A stretch of 64,000 bases of DNA from contig OV884013.1 in assembly GCA_930367205.1 (NCBI GenBank), forward strand, positions 90,087,333-90,151,332. Direction: 5' to 3'. The translations under genes were made by a program, and so were the position numbers. The notes below the pieces were generated by a model. That model was not told the origin of the DNA. It ran no database searches and saw only the letters and a list, made by a program, of their open reading frames with translations. Every line of letters begins with the position of its first letter. The first letter of the stretch is position 1. Origin of the DNA: Acanthosoma haemorrhoidale. Its lineage: Eukaryota; Arthropoda; Insecta; Hemiptera; Acanthosomatidae. Positions 46,428 through 57,440 of the stretch are shown here, piece after piece.

Positions 46428-48035
46428 TAACGCCACGGAGGACGACCCGCCACAGGAGGAACCATTCGCATTACGCATTCGCAAAGACGCGCGGAGGAAC
46501 GGAGGACCACACCGACCGAGCCGTTCGCGGTGAGATACCTCAGGGAATGGACGGAGAGCGGGCCGGAAATACCGCTAGTAGAAAGGGAACCCCGGGCAGA
46601 GGAATCCCCGACGGAACGGCCGGGGGAATTAAAGGAAATTGACGAAATCATTAACAACAAAAAGTGGCAGATCATAATAAAATCGCGACAGACAACAGGG
46701 GTAGAGACACAGACGACAACTTACGCGGGAATGACTACACTGACGGTACGGACTCATTCGACTATAAACGAGGGAGACTTAGGACGAATTATCCCAGGGT
46801 TCGCGGCGCGAGGGCGAACGTGTCACATATTCATAGGAAATAGACTGCTCGCAGAAAAAGTAAAAGGACTATGGCGGCAGGAAAGAATAGGGATAGACTA
46901 GGACATAATAAGGTGCCTGAGACAGGTAGAGACAGTTACTGACGAACAGACCCAACGACGAATAGTTACAGGCCATCACACGGGGAAAACAAACCACAGG
47001 GGAATGGAGGAAACCGACCACGCGATAAGGAGGATGTACTTTTGGCGGGGGATTGGGAAGACGGTACGCGAGTGCATCGCCCAATGCGAGATATGCCAAC
47101 GCAGTAAATATGACAGACACCCCCCGGTGACGCCTCAAATAATCACTGAAACGCCGATAGAGCCCCTTAGAAGTATACAGATAGACGTCTACTCGAACGA
47201 GGGTCAATCGTGGCTCACGGCGATTGATATGTTTAGCAAGCTAGCCATGGCCTACCCCATCGAGGCGAAGACACCCAAGACAGTGTGGGAGGGGGTCCTA
47301 AATTGGTGTGCGACCTACGGAGTACCGGAGCGGATTACGTCGGATGGCGGACGCGAATTCGAAAATAGCTATGTACGGGAACAGACTCGGGAATTAGGGG
47401 TAACGTGGCACCGGAATACCCCCCAACACATTAAGGGACGGGGAGCGGTGGAACGACTCCACAATACTCTGGGGGAGCACTTAAGACTACTCCGACTGGG
47501 CCGGGGGCTGGAACCGCTGGAAGCAATGCCAAGGGATATTGTCGCTTATAATCATACGATCCACGCGGCAACGGGGTTTTCACCTGTGGAAATCGTATTC
47601 GGTCAAAATAGGCGAGATAGGGGGGACCTTATGACAGCCCAAAACGCGGAGCTGCGCGGGTACTTAGTACAGACACGCAAGGAGCGGAGGGATCTTTGGG
47701 ATCGAGTTCGGGAGAAGGTCATAAGGAGGAAGCAGACACGCGTCGACCGGGATAATGAAAGACCGGGAATAATACAGGGGGGGAAGACATTATCGCTGGG
47801 GACAATCGTCTACAGACGGTTACGAACCGCAAGAACTAAGACGGCCGCTCGCTACGAGGGACCGTACAAGGTCACGGCGATAAGGGAATACAATTTGTAT
47901 ACAATCAGGGACGTAAACTTTTCCTTCCGGAACCGCACGGTCCACCGGGACGAACTTAGGGTCCCCCAGCCACAAGAGCCTCATGGGCCGGACGGCGGCG
48001 CTCGGACGGATACTCCGACTCGCCCCGACTCATAA
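46428..48035 (+). pseudogene. 3' part of pol of element 2: integrase kept, protease/RT/RNase H deleted
   Basis: One frame runs from about 46510 to 48035 with a single TAG at 46899-46901. The first part (WQIIIKSRQTTGVETQ, then CHIFIGNRLLAEKVKGLW) resembles the linker between RNase H and integrase in gypsy-type pol. After the stop comes the integrase zinc motif (two His in HTGKTNH at about 46979-46999, then CEIC). The catalytic triad follows: Asp in SIQIDVYS (47184), Asp in ITSDGGREF (47343) and Glu in GAVERLHN (47451), with 35 residues between the last two. A GPY motif (YEGPYKV) and VHRDELRVP lie near the end. No protease DTG, no YxDD and no RNase H motif is present between gag and here, so about 2 kb is deleted. 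No env follows. Confidence 0.8.
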
Positions 48036-48303
48036 ATCTTTGTAATGATTATTAGTTTTGTTAAGAAATAAGTAGGGCACCCAGACGAAGAAGCTGGGAC
48101 AGCCATATTCTGTTACTATTGTTTTTTGTATTATTATCTGTTGATTGACAAGTTTTCTTTATGATATATATATATATATATAAATATATATATGTCTTTT
48201 TGTTTTTATATCTACTATGTAAATCCGGACGAAGAAGCTGGATCAAAAATTTTTGTGAAACTCCGGAACAAAAGTTCCTTCTATGAAGGAACTGGAGGGA
48301 AGG

Positions 48304-48488
48304 AGTTAACATGTGAGAAAGGATTATTAAAGGATTATTGTAAACAATAATAGAGAGTGGGGCTAATCCTCAACGCATACTGTATATATAGGAGAGAAAT
48401 GGAAATAAATAGTTAGTTAAGTTCTATTCTGCTTCTTGATCACACCTACCAACCACTTTTTAGTTCGATCGTTTAGCCGGGAGTTAAG
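48304..48488 (+). mobile_element. 3' LTR of element 2
   Basis: Same 185-bp unit as the 5' LTR with about four substitutions. It follows the polypurine run and is followed by TTATATATAT. The TAAA hairpin is at 48334-48351. Confidence 0.9.
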
Positions 48489-48489
48489 T

Positions 48490-51400
48490 TATATATATAT
48501 TATGACAGATATAATGTTAGTAAACGTGTGGCGTTCAAATAAAAAAATAAAAATATGTACATATTCAACCAGCAACATTATTTATCTTGGAAAATATTTA
48601 GGCGCATACAGAGAACAGAATTATTGAACAGAAGCCAAGAATTAACTAGTAGATAAATGAAATTGAGTACTACCTGTGCACTCGATAACGAACTACACAT
48701 AAGGGTCTGTGGGAACATGAGCTTCAGTAATTGACATCACCGGGAGGAGTAAACTGATTCATCCCTCAGGATCATACTCTACCAGAAAAGAGCACATACA
48801 TCACATGTGCCAACTATCTATAGAGTTATATGGTTATCTATAGAGTTATATGGAGTATACACGTTTAAGATTCTTTTATCACTATTCATTCAGCAAGATA
48901 CGGTGAGGCACTTTGTAGTTTTGCTACACATTGACTTATTCGTAAAGTTGTGAAAGGAAGCATTAAAATTTTCTTGAAAAGCGAAGGAGTAGCAACTATA
49001 TTTTAGTAAAAAGTACATTGTGTTTCAACTCTGAAGAAGATACATTTTATCTTTAAATACCACTATAAATTAGTACAATAAATAGTATTTTGTAAGTAAT
49101 TGGATATGTTATCTATACAAATTAATTGTATTCGTTTTTACTTTAAAGGTGCTCTGCCATGTTAAGTGACCACGTACATACAATAAAATAAAGAAATTCT
49201 CCCTCTCATATTTTTATTAATTGTTAATCATGCCGAAACTTATTTAAGAAAATTGAAATCAAAAAAGCTTGTACTTGTGCATGAAATTGGTAAAAATAAT
49301 CGTATATTTATACATGTTTTTGTGCATCTGTCGAAAACACTTTTGCTTTTTGAAATTGTTAATCAGCAACTGTCCCATAATCTAACTTATTTTTAAATTG
49401 TAGTGTCTGTTACAAAGCCTCATAATCTAGGCTTCTTTCAAACGTGGAAAACCTACCTAAGAAATGAATCAAGTGATGCTGAGGTCAGGAGATTATTAAT
49501 ATGTTAGTTTGACATGCAAAGCACTTAATTTTAATGTGACACTGATCGTATCTGATTAATTATATGGAAAACTCCCTAGAAGTCTCTGATTAACGCGCTG
49601 ATAACCGTCATCAGGGAATTTTGCTTTTAATCCTTTGAGGGGTCCTCATTACAAAATCCAAGGGATTAAGTGTAAAGGAAAATAAGTAGCTCCTGCTTCA
49701 AGTTGAAAAAATCTTTCCTATTATTTTTACCACTTTATAGGCGAGTTGGTAAAGATCCAAACTTAAACTTTTGTGTACACGACTATATATTTCATTAAAA
49801 GGTAATCCTTTCATTAAATTTCATATTGTAATCTTGAGATAGTAGACTAGTCTGTATTTTTCTGACAGATTTTTGATGGAATATTGTAAGTATTGGACCA
49901 AGTAAGTGCCACGAAAATTAATCAATATTTACATTTTCTACACAACTAGGTAGTTTCTTTGTAATTAAAAAAAAATTATTAGGCTGTAAAAAGGAATTCT
50001 TTCGTTTCTGGCGCTATTCTGATTCCTCTTTTACTTTTAAAAAAATCTATATTTGAAGAAAATTACAAAATTCACTGCCAGGTAATTGTGAAATAAACTC
50101 AAAAATTTACATTTTCTCTCTCAATCATTCCGAATTTACAATATACAGTCAAACAATAGAGGTATGTACATAGCCCAGAGCTCCTCCAATTCAGCTGAAG
50201 AATTATCACTTATCCTGTTCTACTATCTTCTTATCCTGCTACCCTGCAAGGCACAGTTTCTTGGACGAGTTGGGTGGGGAATTTAAGCGCAGGTTAAAGC
50301 AATTAACTTAAATTTCATTTATCTTTAATTAACTGGTAAAGTGAATATATATTTTAATATATTTTCAAATAGATAAATTAATAACATCCCTACAAAATTT
50401 GTTTTTAAAATCAAGGTTTCATAATTAGTAAATTGGGCTTCAAAAGGCTGGAAATGACAGTCCTCTCTGATATCCATCGTTTATTTGTGCTCACTGTTTA
50501 AGATGCTATTAACTTCGCCTTGTTCTACATTTTAATTTCGATGATGTATTATATAATTAACATGCCCATACGTACGCAATATTATTTAACATTAAACTAT
50601 GTGCGAAGAATTTCTTAGCTCAAGTTGAACTGTCATCAGTCTGTGAAAAGCAGTTGGAGAGCGCTTTAGAAGTTTGATGAATATTTTATGTAACTTACTC
50701 CAAGTCCAACTTCCTGCGGATGAAAGTCAGCCCATTCGAGTTTGAGATATCTACTAGAAACGAGGTGAGAAACACCTACCATTACATTTCAAATTATCTA
50801 CAGTTTAATTCTTGAAATTACATATATGATGAATTTTTATGATGACCCATAGTAATTTAATAGTAATAGTAATGTCAAAAGCACAATATGATCGTACAAT
50901 TAAATTACAAAGTAAACTAGTATAAAAATATGGCTTAGCACAGAAAGTATCGTTGGTAAGTAGTAGGGTACATGGATACTAGAATCATGTGAATTTTAAA
51001 TGTTATTTTTGAATTTCATAAAGTAAGAATTTCAATACTGTATCCTTTTGGATATTTCATATTTAATAGAGCCTGATATTTAAATATTTAATCATGAAAG
51101 AAACTCTTTCAGCTTCTCTTTGAAGTAAGACTTTTTCATGATTAGTCTTGGCAATTTAATTTTTTTCAGTTCAGTGTAAATAAACCAAGCAGCTAAGATT
51201 TCGTTTTAATAGGGAAACGTAAAATAGAATAGAAGGTAAAATTAGGAAATAATTAAGCTAGTAATGTTCGTGTTTAATGATTTTTAGAAAATTCTGCTAT
51301 AAAGCATCTTCAACGTATAGAATATGATTTAGTAATGCTAATCAATTGATAATTATAAATAATATTGGTTGGAATTACATCACTGTTAATTAATAATTAT

Positions 51401-51504
51401 TTCTTTGCCAAACAATTATTAATGCTACCGTTAAAGTATGTAAGCTTCATACACTTGTTTTGATAAGAGTAAACGCTTTTCTAAAAAAATATTCTTAATT
51501 CTTG
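48490..51504. other. AT-rich, no firmly recognised gene
   Basis: A 55-bp minus-strand segment at 50753-50699 is bounded by a good acceptor (CTCGTTTCTAG) and a good donor (GTAAGTTAC) and is open in two frames; it is a possible exon but unassigned. A 21-22-bp tandem duplication lies near 48818-48855. Confidence 0.4.
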
Positions 51505-51640
51505 CTTTTTTTTTCTTTATACCCCCTTGTTATTATAAATTAGGGAAATTAGTATTGACTGCATAAATGAATCTATTTACAATAGGTCATTATATGTCCT
51601 GTAGCTATGCTACATTTTATACAATTTTTAATAATGTTAC
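51505..51640 (-). mobile_element. Retroposon with GGGGGTATAAAG(A)n 3' end, diverged copy
   Basis: On the plus strand poly(T) is followed by CTTTATACCCCC and then AATCTATTTACAATAGGTC and TGTCCTGTAGCTATGCTACA, which parallel 52795-52996. It is non-coding and 5'-truncated. Confidence 0.5.
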
Positions 51641-51669
51641 ATTGGAATTTATAATAAGAACAGGAAAGA

Positions 51670-52030
51670 TTTTTTTTTTTTTCTTAGCTCTCTAATTATA
51701 AGATTAAGGATGAGGGAAAAATAAAGGGATATTTGGGTTGATCGGATCCTTGTACTAGGAGTACCTGCTTGAAGGTGGTGTGACAGAATTAAGAAGTGTG
51801 GGAAGCCTCGGTAGAGATTGATAGTTGCGGTACAGTGGTGAGAGTCCACTAGTGGCCGGGCCTAGAGTCCTTCTAGGCATGTAGTGCAGTCTTATTTAGT
51901 GGGATAGCAGTGTTAGGTGCCCGTTAGAGGCTTGTTGTTGGCGGGCCAAGCGCCGTGATGTCCCCCATTTGGTTTGCTCTACCAGATCTTGAGAGTTGCC
52001 ATCTTGCCGGTTTTGGTTATGTATCAACTA
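51670..52030 (-). mobile_element. LINE-derived non-autonomous retroposon with poly(A)
   Basis: In sense it runs leftward, from a GC-rich non-coding region with GGCGCTTGGCCCGCCAACAA (near 51945) to AGAGAGCTAAG and poly(A), seen as poly(T) at 51670-51681. The end resembles the LINE end at about 52050 (AAGAGCTTAG plus A's). Part of it, CACCTTCAAGCAGGTACTCC, recurs in opposite orientation at 53094-53113. It has no ORF of note. It is probably a deletion derivative joining the 5' and 3' ends of a jockey-like LINE. Confidence 0.5.
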
Positions 52031-52036
52031 GAAAGT

Positions 52037-53020
52037 TTTTTTTTTTTTTACTAAGCTCTTATGTCTTTGAATAGAGGGTTTAGACTGTGTTTCATCGAGT
52101 CGAAGAACTTGATGTGTCTTCTTTTGATGACGTCGGTGATGGTGGGGAGCTCAAACTTTTCGAGCATGTCGGAAGCCTTCATTTCACGAAAGGGGGTATG
52201 CCAGAGTGCCGTTTGCAGGATCTTGTTCTGGAAGCTCTGGAGTCGAGTTATGGTGCTGGCATGTAGGAATCTAAAGAGTGGTGTCCCAAACAGTAGAGCT
52301 GGCCTCAGGACACTCTTGTATATTAAGAGTTTTAGTCGAAGGTATATGGCCTGGCTTGTGATGAGATGCTGGAGAGAGTGGTAAGTTCTGCGTACTCGTT
52401 TCAATCTCTTGTGCAAATCCGTTGTTTACCAGTCTTGCAGTGTTTTTCTTGGTTACAGATGTTTTAACCAGCCGCCAAAATGCTTTGTAGTCACTGTGTA
52501 AACTGCGGAGACGGTCATCCCACATAAAGCTCTTCCACTGGATCATTAGAGATGTTATTTGGGTAGTTAGGGCGTTTAGCACAGGCTTCAGGTCTTGGTT
52601 TTTCGTCCGGAACCACCTGTTTTTTATATTGTTGCGTTGCCGTATCAGTTGCATGATGTGTTCTGGTGGCTTCCTCAGGGAAGTCGGTACCGGGGCGAAC
52701 TTCGGTATGGAGACATCAGCAGCTCGGACAATGGTAGCCTGCAACTGATGTATGGCGCTGCCGACATCCCAAGTATTTCTAAGTGGCGAAAGCTTTTTTT
52801 TTTTTTTTTTTTTTTTTCTTTATACCCCCTTTAAACTTACAGACAATTATATACAATTATAGATCCTCAGGTGAATCCATTTACAACTTATTCTGTATTT
52901 CCTGTAGCATCACTACATTATGTACAGGTTTTGTTATTTTATAGAAATTATATAATTATAGATTTTATATAATTATATACTAATTCTTATCCTAATTGGC
53001 GAAAGCTCACTCCCCACAGA
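52037..53020 (-). pseudogene. Jockey-like LINE ORF2 with reverse transcriptase core deleted
   Basis: Two minus-strand frames remain. The first (about 52790-52430) reads the region between endonuclease and polymerase: IHQLQATIVRAADVSIPKF, then RWFRTKNQDLKPVLNAL and a W-x-DDRL stretch. The second (52416-52051) reads the polymerase C-terminus: LKRVRRTYHSLQHLIT, YKSVLRPALLFGTPLF, FQNKILQTALWHTPF. Between them the catalytic polymerase domain, including the FADD/YADD site, is missing, and the frame changes at the join near 52425. The stop codon sits directly before the poly(A) (poly(T) on the plus strand at 52037-52049). Another retroposon interrupts it at 52795-52996. It cannot move by itself. Confidence 0.8.
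52784..53007 (-). mobile_element. Nested retroposon with GGGGGTATAAAG(A)n end and 11-bp target duplication
   Basis: TGGCGAAAGCT occurs at 52784-52794 and at 52997-53007. Between them lies a 202-bp insertion that starts on the plus strand with poly(T) and CTTTATACCCCC, so it is a minus-strand retroposon with poly(A). It contains ATTATAGATCCTCAGG and ACAGGTTTTGTTATTTTAT, shared with 61291-61423. It interrupts the LINE, giving relative age: LINE first, this later. Confidence 0.8.
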
Positions 53021-53089
53021 TTACAAATTTCACATTTGTATTTTACTATTTACGGGTATATAACTCACAATCATAATTAATCATAGTAA

Positions 53090-53186
53090 ACACCACCTTC
53101 AAGCAGGTACTCCTGATACAAGGTTCCTTTTATCCCAAATATGCTATATTTTTCCTACATACTAAACTTCGACCAAGAGAGCTTCG

Positions 53187-53234
<48 letters not shown>
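53090..53234 (+). mobile_element. Retroposon tail with 48-bp poly(A)
   Basis: CACCACCTTCAAGCAGGTAC through CAAATATG to AGAGAGCTTCG is the inverted counterpart of 51705-51784 and ends in an uninterrupted run of about 48 A (53187-53234). So long a pure A run suggests a young insertion or an expanded tail. Confidence 0.6.
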
Positions 53235-53239
<5 letters not shown>

Positions 53240-55034
53240 GTAAAACTTTAAAGTCCAAATATGTATTTTTATGTTGTTTACTCTACTCATTTGTAAAAAA
53301 AAAAAATAAATAAAAAAAATGAAACTAAATGGAAGAAGGTAGGAATGCAAGCTCGATTTATTTAATTTCAATAATAGGAACAATTTGATTGCTAGTTATT
53401 ACTAAAGTTATTAAAATACTATCTTAGAATTACGAAAGGTATTAAAATTTAGGTTTTAACTGATAATGCAATTATTGTGCATTGAATATATGTCGATTAT
53501 CTATTAAGCCACAGTAAACTCGGATAATTAAATTGTAACAACCATCGTTCAAGCTCTGAATAAACCCAGAGAGAAATTATATATGCAGTATTCGTACCAG
53601 TCAAGGCAATTATTTTAATCACACAGTATTTAATTATCTTATAGTTATAATCAGATATATGTAGTAAATTTTATCATCAACATTATGGCTAAATGTCTAA
53701 TATAAATTACTTGAATTATTATTAACTTTCCTACATCTATCCGACATTTGTTGCTATCAAAACAAAATGGAGTAAAGGATTCCCTTTCTTCCTTTGGTGC
53801 TTCATTAGATGCAGCATTCTCCATTTTAACCAGTTAGCAGCACTTATTAACATATGCACATGCCTTGATCATTTTTATTGTTTGTTGTCAAACGTAAGAG
53901 TCACTGATGGTCACACTCGCAATGAACTTTGTGATTATTTTATAATAGTTGGAATGAGTTGCGTTACTCGTCGTTGGAATGATTAGGGGTGAACAAATTC
54001 GAGATAGCATACTTTATAAGTAAACAATCGTAAAAAAAAAAGGGATGGGCAAGTGCCAGTCAAATATGTGGATGTGTACAGGGAATAAACAAAATGTATC
54101 ATAGTAGATATAAATAAATAGTTCCCAAGCTAGCCACTGTCTGTTATAATGATGAGGAGGATGTGGAATATGAGGGATTTAAATGCTCGCATTAAAATTT
54201 ATATACCTCCACACATTTATGAGGAAACTGTTGTCAGTAGATTTTTGACATATATATATACACAGTTTACAATATGAAATTTAACGATGCTGCTATAAAA
54301 AAATTTAATAGAATTAATTCGGTTACCTTAGGATCTCAGCATATTGGAATGTCCCACCAGGGGGTGCTTAGGAAGCAAGAAGGTAAGTATTGAAAGGTGG
54401 ATTAGACACTTCTTATGTCTTAAAATCACATTAAAATAAACACCAAAGGCTAACTTCTACCAAAAGGACACCACATCTTGGTTTAGTGAGTTCTGAAGTA
54501 ACTCTAGACAAATCAGCCGAGGGCAGGTGTAACCGTATGCTAAAAAAGGTATACCTGGTGAAATGCACACCCTCAGGTGTTCCTAACAAACTTATAGGTA
54601 ACCCCTTGATAACAACACTGGTCATTAACACTGCAGTATAAGGGAGATTCTCATAAAGATCTCTGTTTCAATGAACCTACCTAAATTAATAATATTTAAT
54701 TTATTACCTAAATAAATTTAATTTGATTCTAAACATATCGTTACCATGTATGTAACTTTGGCTTAGACCATATTGGACAATTTTAGTTCTTAAGTTAGAT
54801 GTGAAGTTCATCTTGTTCTCTAATTCTAGATTATAGCAATTTTAACAATTCCTCTTACATGTCTAAGTTTATGACGAAGTAGCTTTGTTTAGCTTCGTAC
54901 TAGCCACAGACGAATCCAGTCAGCACAAACAAAGAGTGGCTACATTGCATTGAAGCGTTTGATATTTCAGGAAAAAGAGGCTGTTGTGGCCACCTCGTAA
55001 TTACAAATAATTTTAAGTCACCTTCTTCTCGATC
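53235..55034. other. AT-rich, no recognised gene
   Basis: Small ORFs only; a 66-codon minus ORF at 54631-54431 has no recognisable family. Confidence 0.4.
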
Positions 55035-55876
55035 AGATCATATCTATCACTGTTTCCATATGCTTAATAAAGCTTATGACGTCAGTCGGAGTGGGGGAGA
55101 AGATAGTGGGGATAACAGCCGCTGGTGTAGATGGTTCCCCACCACGACTAGCCGCGTATATAAGAAACGCCCCATAGGGCAAAACCAGAAAAAAAAAACC
55201 AGCACCTTAAACACTTCTCTCTCACTCTGCACTGGCGCTTGCTGCTCTACTCAAAACCATGTTCTCCTCATACCTCTGCATCTATCCCTCCTAACCTCGC
55301 TATGTTTTAGTCCGGCGTTGTCAGACCCCACACCTTCCTAGTGGGAGGTCCTCCTTCGTCTCGCTAAATCTAGCACCTCCTTGGGAGAGATCTCTCCCTC
55401 GCGGAGGACGGTTATCGTGGCCCTACAAATTTACCACTAGCGTCTCCCACGGCAATCCAGTCTGCTTCTCTCCGGTTCACACTCGCCTTTGGGATCAGGA
55501 CGGTTTTTGCCTACCCTTAGACACCAAGTGTGAATTCGTGGTCATTCCAAGACCACATAAGCTACCTATAAACATACCCTGTACCTCTCCTCCTGAACAT
55601 AGTTCTTTGTCGGGGCACACACCTTCTAAAGATCTTATGGAGTCAGATCAAGACGAATTAGGCTGCAGATCAAAGCGAATCTGCCCGACTAGGCCGGCAG
55701 AGATGGTGAAAGGCCACAGGTCAGCCCACCTTATCTCTTTTTGGAGGCTTGCCGGACGGCAGCTAAGAGGTTGTAGTGACCCTAGCCCGCGGCGGGCGTC
55801 TCGTCCCCACTTTGGGGATACTCATTTATCTGAGCCCTACAGAGGCTTTAGTGAGATAAGCGTGGAAATGAAGTAG
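55035..55876 (+). mobile_element. LTR-like element P5 with promoter and MESD-start ORF
   Basis: The block 55270-55640 matches the minus-strand copy P2 segment by segment (AACCTCGCTATGTTTTAGTC, GGCCCTACAAATTTAC, GTGAATTCGTGGTCATTCC). A TATATAAG box at 55157-55164 lies upstream in a GC-rich setting. After GAACATAGT and TGTCGGGGCACAC comes an ATG at 55637 opening an 80-residue ORF that begins MESDQDELGCRSKR and ends at 55876. The same MESD start is seen in copies P2 and P4. The TGTAGCGACC start is absent, so this is a related subfamily or its 5' end is lost. Confidence 0.5.
55157..55164 (+). promoter_or_regulatory. Candidate TATA box of LTR-like element P5
   Basis: TATATAAG in a GC-rich context (GCCGCG on the left, AAACGCC on the right), upstream of the segment shared with copy P2. 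It is the only well-placed core promoter motif in the family copies. Usage is inferred. Confidence 0.45.
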
Positions 55877-56603
55877 AAGGCCTTCACGATTTGACTACTT
55901 CAAAATTATTAGCCATTTAAATGTAAAATTATTACTCTCTGTTCGCGAAATAACTCAACTTCTTTAAGATGACGTTAATGACGTAATGTTGGAATACTAG
56001 CTGTGGGATAATCATATTAATAAATGTTTACCTTATTCTGGTGTAGCCAAAATTTATTTTATACTAATACGACCGCACAATACCACCTTTCTTGAGTATC
56101 TAAAAAGGTAATAGAACCGTGTTCAGTACGGAATGGAATGGCAATGTTATATGTAAAATTTTAAATATACAGTTTGAGTAATTAAAATTATTTTGAAGTC
56201 ATACTTCATTTATTTCTTAAAATGAAAAAAAACAAAACTGTTTAACATCACATAACAATATGAAGAGTTCTCCTCTCACTAATTACATAATCTGTAGACT
56301 GGAATTTTCGAAGGTCGGCCCGATAGTATCAAACAAATCTCAAAAACTTCATTTCACAAAAACATTAAATGTAAACAGTCCTAATACCGATTTTGAAAAG
56401 GCATAAATGTATCGAACACTCTTAGAAGTCTCAAATATTTAATATCAGTGTGCATTCAGTGGTTAATGAATTTACCTGTCTATGTGATTAAAAAAAAAAA
56501 ATTATATTATTATAAAGAGAAACCATCTCAGTTGGTTCCGCCATATAATAGATTAAAAATAGTCACGATAACATCAATGAATCGAATAAATAATAAACAT
56601 CAA
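55877..56603. other. AT-rich, nothing recognised
   Basis: I see no ORF or repeat of note between the two LTR-like elements. Confidence 0.4.
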
Positions 56604-57440
56604 TGTAGCGACCACTAACTACTTAAGTTAAATCACCCTATACTGGTGCATATATAATTTATTGTAATAATGTGAATCATGGTAAAAGTCTAGCAATAAA
56701 CGCATGGGCCGGCAGTCGTAACAAGTCAGGTAACAGCAGGTGCAGTGGCCTAAAAGCTGGCCGTCATAAAACGGACCCTGTAGACCTAGCGTCGTCTCTC
56801 ATAAACCTTAATAGGTGAGTCCCTAGCGTGCCATAAACTAAGCGACCCTTGTCTCCGGTCACGCGCCTTGTGACAGAGGAGCCGGTGTTCCATCATAAAC
56901 ATAACCCTTTCAGGCCGGCTACACCTTTCGGTAGGAAGGGGAAATAATACTTAAACCAGGGCTTTTCACCCTGTAAGTCTACTCTCTCTTCAGCACCACT
57001 GAGTCTGTCACCCTGACTGTCAGCCTCTTTGGAGCCCTCTGACGACTTGTGCCTGTTACGCTGCCGGTCTCCCGCTTGAACTCTGAACATGTCTTATTCT
57101 TTATGAAACCTTTGTACCTTTTCTTTTGAACATAGTGCATTGTCGGGGCACACCCCTATCATAAAATGGAGTCAGATATTAACGCCATCCTGGAACGATT
57201 GTCCAGGTTATTAACTTGAACAATCCGCCCTTCTCACCAGGGCTAGGTGATCAGGCACCTCCTAGTGACAATCCGCCCTCCTCACCAGGGCTAGGTGATC
57301 GGGCACCTCCTAGTGACAATCCGCCCTCCTCACCAGGGCTAGGTGATCGGGCACCTCCTAGTGACAATCCGCCCTCCTCACCAGGGCTAGGTGATCGGGC
57401 ACCTCCTAGTGACAATCCGACAATCAACAACGCGGATTGA
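56604..57440 (+). mobile_element. LTR-like element, TGTAGC family, copy P4
   Basis: It begins TGTAGCGACCACTAACTACT, then AAATCACCCTATACTG. A GC-rich middle follows and then GAACATAGTGCATTGTCGG and an ATG at 57166 coding MESDINAILERLSRLLT before TGA. Two bases out of frame, an open stretch continues as a 16-residue repeat (57216-57440). Copy P3 has only one such unit, so the expansion is specific to this copy. Confidence 0.6.
57222..57418 (+). repeat. 48-bp coding-like tandem repeat, four copies
   Basis: Four units of 48 bp (ACAATCCGCCCTCCTCACCA and on) code in one frame for DNPPSSPGLGDRAPPS repeated; the first unit differs by two residues (F for S, Q for R). The length is a multiple of three and the changes are few. 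A tail NPTINNAD follows before the stop at 57438-57440. It sits where the internal ORF of the element should continue. Confidence 0.85.

Larger units (their letters stand above)
44862..48489 (+). mobile_element. Element 2: gypsy/errantivirus-like LTR retrotransposon, internally deleted
   Basis: The complete boundaries are visible: 5' LTR, primer site, gag, shortened pol, a purine run GGAGGGAAGG at 48294-48303, 3' LTR. TATA flanks both sides. At 3.6 kb it is much shorter than an autonomous gypsy element. About 2% LTR difference suggests a moderately old insertion. Reverse transcriptase would have to be supplied in trans. Confidence 0.85.

Noticed and set aside
46042..46484. Long minus-strand ORFs opposite gag of element 2
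   Set aside because: GC-rich shadow frames of the gag ORF, without motifs of their own.
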